This document shows positions 58,241 through 64,000 of a DNA stretch of 64,000 bases, piece after piece (position 1 is the stretch's first letter; every line of letters starts with the position of its first letter). The stretch is from Klebsiella terrigena. GTDB lineage: Bacteria > Pseudomonadota > Gammaproteobacteria > Enterobacterales > Enterobacteriaceae. Where the stretch lies: the NCBI RefSeq assembly GCF_006539725.1, contig NZ_BJNO01000024.1, forward strand, positions 1 through 64,000, in the 5' to 3' direction. The notes beneath the pieces are model-generated. The model did not search any database, was not told the DNA's origin, and worked only from the letters and a program-made list of their open reading frames with translations. The position numbers and the translations under genes were made by a program.

Positions 58241-58435
58241 CCGCCTGTATTTTCATTTTTTAGCGTAAATTCGCACGTAACCCTCTCATTTCGAATCGAA
58301 AACTCTATATTCTCCTGCCCTTGTTTACGCAAATCTGTATCGGCTTCAAAGAGTAAAGCTGGATGGCAACTATACTCAGACACGATGCGGTTTCACTTTG
58401 TCGGCCCTGACTTTTTTCACTGGAGAGCATCGCTG

Positions 58436-59575
58436 TTGAGTACGCTACGCGGCGGCATTCTGTTTTGGATCACATGCTCTTTTATCGGGCAGGTGCAGGC
58501 ACAGGCGCTCAGCCGTGACAAAATAGACGGTTGGCTGAAGACGCTGGGAGCCAGCGATAAATTTGATGCCGCTAAAGGTATCGACTGGGGCGTGATGCCC
58601 GGGCCGTTTTACACTCCCGAGCTGGGTCTGGGAATAGGCACCGCGGTGGTGGGTATGTACCGCCCCGATCCCAGCGATACGGTCAGCCAGAACTCAACCT
58701 TAACCCTCAGCGGCTACGCCAGCTCAACCGGCGCCTTCGGCGTCAACGTGAAAAACTACGCTTTTTTTGCCGAAGATCGGTGGCGCGTCTTTCTTGAAGG
58801 ATCGCTGGCCAACACGCCAACCTACTACTGGGGCCAGGGCTTTGCCGCCGCCGATGATGACGGCAATAAGGAAAAGTATACCGCTCAGGTCCTGACGCTG
58901 CGGCCAACCCTGTACCGACAGCTGGTGGACAACGTTTATCTGGGCGTCGGCTGGTCGCTGGCGGCACAGAACGCCGATCGGCTGGACCAAAACGATTTGC
59001 CCAAAATCGAAAGTACCCCGCAGGGGCCGTCGGTATTCAGCTCCGGCGTCAGTATCGATCTGAGCTGGGACGATCGTGATTTTGTCCCGAACCCGCGCAA
59101 GGGCCAGTATGCCAACCTGCGCTATACCTACTACGCCCCGGGGCTCGGGAGCGATACGCGGTTCGATGAGTTTCACCTGCACTACAGCCGCTACCAGGCG
59201 CTCAGCGAAAAAAGCGTGCTGGCCTGGGAGGCCGATGGCGTATTGACTCAGGGAGATGTGCCGTGGAGCATGCTGCCGCTGCTTGGCAGCGACGAACGGA
59301 TGCGCGGCTATTACCAGGGGCGCTACCGCGATAAAAACGTGGTCAGCACCCAGCTTGAATATCGCCGTCAGCTGACCTGGCGTCACGGTATTGTGGCCTG
59401 GGTGGGCGCGGGCACCATGGGTCCCTCCGTGGATGAGCTAAACAACGGCCGCTGGCTACCGACGGCCGGCGTTGGCTATCGCTTTGAATTCAAACCTCGG
59501 GTCAATATTCGCCTCGACTACGGCATCGGTAAAGGCAGCAGCGGTTTCTACTTCCAGGTTGGCGAAGCCTTCTAA
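58436..59575 (+). CDS. POTRA-less Omp85/BamA-TamA-type outer membrane barrel protein
   Basis: Predicted outer-membrane beta-barrel, 379 residues from a TTG start at 58436, which has GGAGAG at good spacing and gives the signal peptide MSTLRGGILFWITCSFIGQVQA. The frame is open to an ATG at 58385 without a ribosome site. The mature part is alternating amphipathic strands. The C-terminal third has the bacterial surface antigen (Omp85) pattern: VNIRLDYGIGKGSSGFYFQVGEAF, ending in phenylalanine, and the lid-loop-like MRGYYQGRYRD. No POTRA domains precede it. It takes the place of yidX in E. coli. The function is unknown. Confidence 0.8.
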   Translation: MSTLRGGILFWITCSFIGQVQAQALSRDKIDGWLKTLGASDKFDAAKGIDWGVMPGPFYTPELGLGIGTAVVGMYRPDPSDTVSQNSTLTLSGYASSTGAFGVNVKNYAFFAEDRWRVFLEGSLANTPTYYWGQGFAAADDDGNKEKYTAQVLTLRPTLYRQLVDNVYLGVGWSLAAQNADRLDQNDLPKIESTPQGPSVFSSGVSIDLSWDDRDFVPNPRKGQYANLRYTYYAPGLGSDTRFDEFHLHYSRYQALSEKSVLAWEADGVLTQGDVPWSMLPLLGSDERMRGYYQGRYRDKNVVSTQLEYRRQLTWRHGIVAWVGAGTMGPSVDELNNGRWLPTAGVGYRFEFKPRVNIRLDYGIGKGSSGFYFQVGEAF

Positions 59576-59618
59576 GCCTCTTTCCCCGCCCAACTCTCCG
59601 TTCCACCACTCCCCTTAA

Positions 59619-59648
59619 GCAGCGACCCGCCGGTTCGCGCTTTTTTTA
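59619..59648 (+). terminator. probable terminator of the Omp85-like gene
   Basis: An imperfect stem AGCGA/TCGCGCT around CCCGCCGGT is followed by TTTTTTT, 44 bases after the stop codon. The stem has a bulge, so the call is moderate. Confidence 0.5.
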
Positions 59649-59678
59649 TCTTATCAATTGTTCTTTTTGTGATCTAAA

Positions 59679-59710
59679 TTGTAGTACAACATTACAACTT
59701 AGTACTACTA
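59679..59710. promoter_or_regulatory. DgoR operator and dgo promoter region
   Basis: Two copies of a GTAGTAC half are inverted: TTGTAGTACAA (59679-59689) and TTAGTACTACTA (59699-59710), centres 21 bp apart, so on the same face of the helix. They lie about 110-140 bases before dgoR and agree with the FadR-type operator of DgoR known in E. coli. A TGTGA CRP half-site (59668-59672) adjoins. Confidence 0.7.
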
Positions 59711-59816
59711 TGCACCACGTGAGACAACGAAGAGCATCACGTTTGTACTGCAAAGATGAGGCGAAAACCGGCAGTCAGGGTAAAGTAAGGCAGAGTGTTT
59801 TCTTAGAGGACGTGCC

Positions 59817-60506
59817 ATGAACCTGACCAAAACCGATCGCATCATCATGACGCTGGGCCGCCAGATTGTCGGCGGTAAATACGTTCCCGGCTCGGCGCTG
59901 CCGGCAGAAGCGGACCTGTGCGAAGAGTTTGAAACGTCGCGCAATATTATCCGGGAAGTGTTTCGCTCGCTGATGGCAAAGCGGCTGATTGAGATGAAGC
60001 GCTATCGCGGAGCCTTCGTTTCGCCGCGTAACCACTGGAACTACCTTGATACCGAGGTGCTGCAGTGGGTGCTGGAGAACGATTATGACCCGCGCCTGAT
60101 TGGCGCAATGAGCGAAGTGCGAAACCTGGTGGAACCGGCCATCGCCCGCTGGGCGGCTGAACGCGCGACCTCCAGCGATCTGGCGCAAATTGAAGATGCG
60201 CTGAACGAGATGATTGCCAATAACCAGGACCGGGATGCGTTTAACGAAGCCGACATTCGCTATCACGAAGCGGTGCTGCAGTCGGTACATAACCCGGTGT
60301 TACAGCAGCTGAGCGTGGCAATCAGCTCGCTGCAGCGAGCGGTATTTGAACGAACCTGGATGGGAGATGAAGGCAATATGCCGAAGACCCTCCAGGAACA
60401 TAAGGCGCTGTTTGATGCCATCCGGCATCAGGATAGCGAAGCGGCGGAGCAGGCGGCGCTCACCATGATCGCCAGCTCAACACGAAGGCTGAAGGAAATC
60501 ACATGA
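59817..60506 (+). CDS. dgoR: GntR/FadR-family repressor of galactonate catabolism DgoR
   Basis: A 229-residue FadR-type repressor released by D-galactonate. The winged helix-turn-helix is at about residues 8-70 (ALPAEADLCEEFETSRNIIREVFRSL), and the C-terminal helical FCD domain has the metal/ligand residues in EADIRYHEAVLQSVHNPVL. It is nearly collinear with E. coli DgoR. The stop overlaps the dgoK start (ATGA), so the repressor is in the operon it controls. Confidence 0.97.
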   Translation: MNLTKTDRIIMTLGRQIVGGKYVPGSALPAEADLCEEFETSRNIIREVFRSLMAKRLIEMKRYRGAFVSPRNHWNYLDTEVLQWVLENDYDPRLIGAMSEVRNLVEPAIARWAAERATSSDLAQIEDALNEMIANNQDRDAFNEADIRYHEAVLQSVHNPVLQQLSVAISSLQRAVFERTWMGDEGNMPKTLQEHKALFDAIRHQDSEAAEQAALTMIASSTRRLKEIT

Positions 60507-61378
60507 CATCTCGCTACATCGCAATTGACTGGGGATCGACCAACCTGCGCGCCTGGCTTTTTCAGGGCGACAGATGCCTGGAGAGCAGGCAGTCGGAAGC
60601 TGGCGTAACCCGCCTCAACGGCAGATCCCCGGCGGCGGTGTTTAGTGAGATAACCGAAAGCTGGCGCGACGACGCCACGCCAGCGGTGATGGCGGGAATG
60701 GTCGGCAGCAACGTGGGCTGGAAAATCGCTCCTTACTTACCGGTTCCTGCTCATTTTTCCGCGATTTGCCAACAGTTAACGGCCGTTGGCGACAATATCT
60801 GGATCGTTCCCGGCCTTAGCGTCTCCCGGGACGATAACCGCAACGTGATGCGCGGCGAAGAGACGCAGCTGCTCGGCGCGCGCGCGATCGCCCCCTCATC
60901 GGTCTATGTGATGCCCGGCACCCACTGCAAATGGGTGCAGGCCGACCGCGAGCAAATTCTTGATTTTCGCACCGTGATGACCGGCGAACTGCACCATTTA
61001 CTGCTGCAACACTCGCTGGTGGGCGCCGGTCTCCCACCGCAGGAAACCTCCGCGGCGGCCTTTTCTGCCGGCCTCGATCGCGGGCTGAACTCGCCCGCCG
61101 TTTTAGCACAGCTCTTTCAGGTTCGCGCTTCGCACGTTCTCGGCACGCTGCCGCGCGAGCACGTCAGCGAGTTTTTATCCGGTCTGCTGATTGGCGCTGA
61201 GGTTGCCACCATGAGCGAAAGCGTGATTGACCAGCAGATTACCATCGTTGCCGGAGAGGCGTTGGCGAACCGCTACCAGCAGGCGCTGGCCACATTTGGT
61301 CGTCAGGCGACGGTCGTTTCCGGCGATACCGCATTTCAGGCAGGTATAAGGAGCATCATATATGCAGTGGCAAACTAA
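60503..61378 (+). CDS. dgoK: 2-dehydro-3-deoxygalactonokinase DgoK
   Basis: Phosphorylates 2-keto-3-deoxygalactonate at C6 with ATP, the second step of galactonate breakdown; 291 residues. The ASKHA-type N-terminal phosphate loop is IAIDWGSTNLRAWLF (about residues 6-20), with AGMVGSNVGWK and GTHCKWV as further family blocks. It overlaps dgoR by 4 bases and dgoA by 17 bases. Confidence 0.96.
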   Translation: MTSRYIAIDWGSTNLRAWLFQGDRCLESRQSEAGVTRLNGRSPAAVFSEITESWRDDATPAVMAGMVGSNVGWKIAPYLPVPAHFSAICQQLTAVGDNIWIVPGLSVSRDDNRNVMRGEETQLLGARAIAPSSVYVMPGTHCKWVQADREQILDFRTVMTGELHHLLLQHSLVGAGLPPQETSAAAFSAGLDRGLNSPAVLAQLFQVRASHVLGTLPREHVSEFLSGLLIGAEVATMSESVIDQQITIVAGEALANRYQQALATFGRQATVVSGDTAFQAGIRSIIYAVAN

Positions 61379-61979
61379 GCTTCCGCTGATCGCAATTCTG
61401 CGCGGCATCACGCCGGAAGAGGCGCTGGCGCACGTGGGCGCCGTTATCGACGCGGGATTCGATGCCGTCGAAATTCCGCTGAACTCGCCCCGCTGGCAGC
61501 AAAGCATTCCGGCCATCGTCGAGGCGTTTGGCGATCGGGCGCTGATTGGCGCAGGCACCGTGCTGCAGCCGGAGCAGGTTGACGAGCTGGCGAAGATGGG
61601 CTGTCGGCTGATCGTTACGCCCAACGTTCAAAGCGAAGTGATTCGCCGCGCGGTGGGCTACGGCATGACCGTCTGTCCCGGATGCGCCACCGCCACCGAG
61701 GCCTTCACCGCGCTCGATGCGGGTGCCAGAGCCCTGAAGGTGTTTCCGTCCTCCGCTTTTGGCCCGGATTACATCAAGGCGCTGAAGGCCGTTTTACCGT
61801 CAGAGGTCCCCGTTTTCGCCGTCGGTGGCGTCACGCCGGAGAACCTGGCGCAATGGATTGATGCCGGCTGTATCGGTGCCGGACTGGGGAGCGATCTTTA
61901 TCGTGCCGGACAGTCCGTTGAACGCACCGCCCGCCAGGCTGCCGAATTTGTTAAAGCGTATCGAGAGGCTGTGCAATGA
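61362..61979 (+). CDS. dgoA: 2-dehydro-3-deoxy-6-phosphogalactonate aldolase DgoA
   Basis: Splits 2-keto-3-deoxy-6-phosphogalactonate to pyruvate and glyceraldehyde 3-phosphate. It is a class I (Schiff-base) KDPG-type aldolase of 205 residues. Conserved blocks are [14 protein letters not shown] (catalytic-region Arg, about residues 7-20), the glutamate of AVEIPLNSP, and the Schiff-base lysine in [18 protein letters not shown] (about residue 126). The stop overlaps the dgoD start (ATGA). Confidence 0.97.
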   Translation: MQWQTKLPLIAILRGITPEEALAHVGAVIDAGFDAVEIPLNSPRWQQSIPAIVEAFGDRALIGAGTVLQPEQVDELAKMGCRLIVTPNVQSEVIRRAVGYGMTVCPGCATATEAFTALDAGARALKVFPSSAFGPDYIKALKAVLPSEVPVFAVGGVTPENLAQWIDAGCIGAGLGSDLYRAGQSVERTARQAAEFVKAYREAVQ

Positions 61980-63124
61980 AAATAACCAAACTGACTACTT
62001 ACCGTTTACCGCCGCGGTGGATGTTCCTGAAAATTGAAACCGATGAAGGCGTCGTTGGCTGGGGCGAGCCGGTAATTGAAGGGCGCGCGCGCACCGTTGA
62101 AGCGGCGGTACATGAGCTGGGGGAGTACCTGATTGGCCAGGACCCGGCGCGTATTAACGACCTGTGGCAGGTGATGTACCGCGCCGGTTTCTATCGCGGC
62201 GGCCCTATTTTGATGAGCGCCATTGCCGGTATCGATCAGGCGCTGTGGGATATTAAAGGCAAAGTGCTGAATGCGCCGGTATGGCAGCTGATGGGCGGCC
62301 TGGTGCGGGACAAAATTAAAGCCTACAGCTGGGTTGGCGGCGATCGCCCGGCGGAAGTTATCGAGGGTATTAAAAAGCTGCGCGGGATTGGTTTTGATAC
62401 CTTCAAATTAAACGGCTGCGAAGAGATGGGGGTTATTGATAATTCCCGGGCGGTAGACGCAGCGGTCAATACCGTGGCGCAAATCCGCGAAGCCTTCGGC
62501 AATGAAATTGAGTTTGGTCTTGATTTCCACGGCCGCGTCAGCGCGCCGATGGCCAAAGTCCTGATTAAAGAGCTGGAACCGTATCGTCCGCTATTTATTG
62601 AGGAACCGGTACTGGCGGAGCAGGCGGAATATTATCCAAAACTGGCGGCGCAAACGCATATTCCGCTCGCGGCGGGCGAACGTATGTTCTCACGCTTCGA
62701 ATTTAAACGGGTGCTGGAAGCCGGCGGCCTGGCTATTTTGCAGCCGGACCTGTCGCACGCCGGGGGGATCACTGAATGCTATAAAATTGCCGGCATGGCC
62801 GAGGCCTATGACGTGGCGCTGGCGCCGCACTGCCCGCTGGGCCCGATCGCCCTGGCCGCCTGCCTGCACGTCGATTTCGTCGCCCGCAATGCGGTCCTCC
62901 AGGAACAAAGCATGGGCATTCACTACAACAAGGGCGCGGAGCTGCTCGACTTTGTGAAGAATAAAGAAGACTTCAATATGGAAGGCGGCTTCTTTAAACC
63001 GTTAACGAAGCCGGGGCTGGGTGTGGAAATTGATGAAGCCAGAGTGATTGAGCTCAGTAAAAATGCGCCGGACTGGCGTAATCCATTATGGCGTCATGAG
63101 GATGGCTCCGTCGCCGAATGGTAA
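61976..63124 (+). CDS. dgoD: D-galactonate dehydratase DgoD
   Basis: The first catabolic step: D-galactonate to 2-keto-3-deoxygalactonate. It is an enolase-superfamily (mandelate-racemase subgroup) enzyme of 382 residues, E. coli length. Metal ligands and catalytic residues known for the family are present: FGLDFHGR (D183, H185), IEEPV (E209), AAGERMFSR (E235) and LAPHCPLGP (H285). It is a separate frame from dgoA, overlapping by 4 bases. Confidence 0.97.
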   Translation: MKITKLTTYRLPPRWMFLKIETDEGVVGWGEPVIEGRARTVEAAVHELGEYLIGQDPARINDLWQVMYRAGFYRGGPILMSAIAGIDQALWDIKGKVLNAPVWQLMGGLVRDKIKAYSWVGGDRPAEVIEGIKKLRGIGFDTFKLNGCEEMGVIDNSRAVDAAVNTVAQIREAFGNEIEFGLDFHGRVSAPMAKVLIKELEPYRPLFIEEPVLAEQAEYYPKLAAQTHIPLAAGERMFSRFEFKRVLEAGGLAILQPDLSHAGGITECYKIAGMAEAYDVALAPHCPLGPIALAACLHVDFVARNAVLQEQSMGIHYNKGAELLDFVKNKEDFNMEGGFFKPLTKPGLGVEIDEARVIELSKNAPDWRNPLWRHEDGSVAEW

Positions 63125-63249
63125 TGCGCGTCATACTTTGCATTGGTGATGCGTTGGCTGCATTTTCTTACCCCAGTCACATACTAACGTATGCTCCAGG
63201 GAGTGTGAAAAGTCGCCGCCGTTCCCCGGCACAAATTATTTAACGCATT
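63123..63249. repeat. ERIC-like element (127 bp) between dgoD and dgoT
   Basis: Inverted ends AATGCG/CGCATT bound exactly 127 bp, beginning within the dgoD stop codon. The core TTACCCCAGTCACATAC / GTATGCTCCAGGGAG is the ERIC palindrome, followed by the GTCGCCGCCGTT and ACAAATTATTTAA segments typical of the right half. It separates the catabolic genes from the transporter gene. Confidence 0.85.
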
Positions 63250-63347
63250 ACGCTTAAGTTATTAATAAAAAATTCAAATAAACCCTCTGTAAATTACAGG
63301 GCATGGTGAGCGGTTTCGCTATGCCCAAAATCTGGAGACAGATTGCT

Positions 63348-64000
63348 ATGGATATTTCAGTAACTGCTGCAAAACCCGGTCGTCGTCGTTATCTGACGCT
63401 GGTTATGATCTTTATTACCGTTGTTATTTGCTACGTTGATCGGGCTAATCTTGCCGTCGCGTCAGCGCATATTCAGGAAGAGTTTGGTATTAGCAAAACG
63501 GAAATGGGCTATATTTTTTCTGCTTTTGCCTGGCTATATACGCTGTGTCAAATTCCCGGCGGCTGGTTCCTCGACCGCGTAGGTTCGAGGATGACCTACT
63601 TTATTGCCATTTTTGGCTGGTCGGTGGCGACGCTATTTCAGGGCTTTGCCACGGGGCTGATGTCGCTGATTGGTCTGCGAGCGATTACGGGTATTTTTGA
63701 GGCCCCGGCGTTCCCGACCAACAACCGGATGGTGACCAGCTGGTTCCCGGAGCACGAGCGCGCCTCGGCGGTCGGGTTCTACACCTCCGGTCAGTTTGTG
63801 GGGCTGGCGTTCCTGACGCCGCTGCTGATCTGGATCCAGGAGCTGCTGAGCTGGCACTGGGTGTTCATCGTCACCGGCGCTATCGGTATTGTCTGGTCGT
63901 TAATTTGGTTTAAGGTCTACCAGCCTCCGCGCCTGACTAAAAGCATCAGCAAGGCCGAGCTGGACTATATTCGCGACGGCGGCGGCCTGGTGGACGGCGA
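63348..64000 (+). CDS. dgoT: D-galactonate:H+ symporter DgoT (5' part, runs off the window)
   Basis: An MFS anion:cation symporter of the inner membrane that imports D-galactonate. The first 217 codons are present and unbroken to the window end. [22 protein letters not shown] matches E. coli DgoT. The proton/substrate residues of helix 1 are in [20 protein letters not shown] (Asp-Arg pair), and the loop 2-3 is [12 protein letters not shown]. The ATG has GGAGACAGATTGCT upstream. The full gene would be about 430 codons. Confidence 0.95.
   Translation, partial: MDISVTAAKPGRRRYLTLVMIFITVVICYVDRANLAVASAHIQEEFGISKTEMGYIFSAFAWLYTLCQIPGGWFLDRVGSRMTYFIAIFGWSVATLFQGFATGLMSLIGLRAITGIFEAPAFPTNNRMVTSWFPEHERASAVGFYTSGQFVGLAFLTPLLIWIQELLSWHWVFIVTGAIGIVWSLIWFKVYQPPRLTKSISKAELDYIRDGGGLVDG

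Overview
The window is a chromosomal segment of an enterobacterium centred on the replication origin. Gene order, protein lengths and protein sequence follow the Escherichia coli 'rbs - oriC - atp - glm - pst - dnaA - gyrB - dgo' region very closely. The GC-rich coding sequence, a Klebsiella/Raoultella/Enterobacter-like gene complement (no tnaCAB between mdtL and mnmE, no bgl genes after phoU, no yidB after gyrB) and a pectate-lyase gene next to the atp operon point to the Klebsiella group in the wide sense. The species cannot be fixed from this sequence alone.

Layout, left to right. 0.1-10 kb: yieP and hsrA (forward), then the ribose system rbsD-A-C-B-K-R (reverse) with two RbsR operators, and kup. 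10.4-15.6 kb: ravA-viaA, asnA, asnC and mioC. 15.56-15.85 kb: oriC, with DnaA boxes R4, R2, R3, R5/M and R1, three AT-rich 13-mers and 15 GATC sites. 15.9-26.1 kb: mnmG, rsmG and the nine-gene atp operon. 26.1-29.0 kb: a lineage-specific insertion between atpC and glmU, holding a possible 23-codon gene behind a near-perfect CRP site and a PL9 exopolygalacturonate lyase gene (pelX) with a KdgR-type operator. 29-32.4 kb: glmU-glmS, followed by the attTn7 position. 32.6-35.3 kb: an accessory pair (AraC/GyrI-type regulator and exported amidohydrolase). 35.4-40.4 kb: the Pho-box-controlled pstSCAB-phoU operon. 40.4-46.3 kb: yieH, adeP (with PurR box), chrR, yieE, yidZ and mdtL. 46.4-50.4 kb: mnmE, yidC, yidD, rnpA and rpmH (reverse). 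51-57.2 kb: dnaA-dnaN-recF-gyrB (forward). 57.4-64 kb: yidA, a POTRA-less Omp85-type barrel gene, and dgoRKAD with the start of dgoT, which runs off the window.

Most genes are core housekeeping: replication initiation and its control, oxidative phosphorylation, amino-sugar synthesis, phosphate uptake, membrane-protein insertion and tRNA modification. The lineage-specific parts are small. They are the pelX/small-ORF block, the regulator/amidohydrolase pair beside attTn7, the Omp85-like gene, and several ERIC-like palindromic repeats lodged inside operons (pstS-pstC, pstB-phoU, dnaN-recF, dgoD-dgoT, yidC-mnmE) and in the kup-ravA gap. I found no rRNA or tRNA gene, IS element, prophage or CRISPR array. 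I also found no gene set that amounts to an undescribed defence or metabolic system; the best candidate novelty is the CRP-flanked small ORF at 26276-26347.
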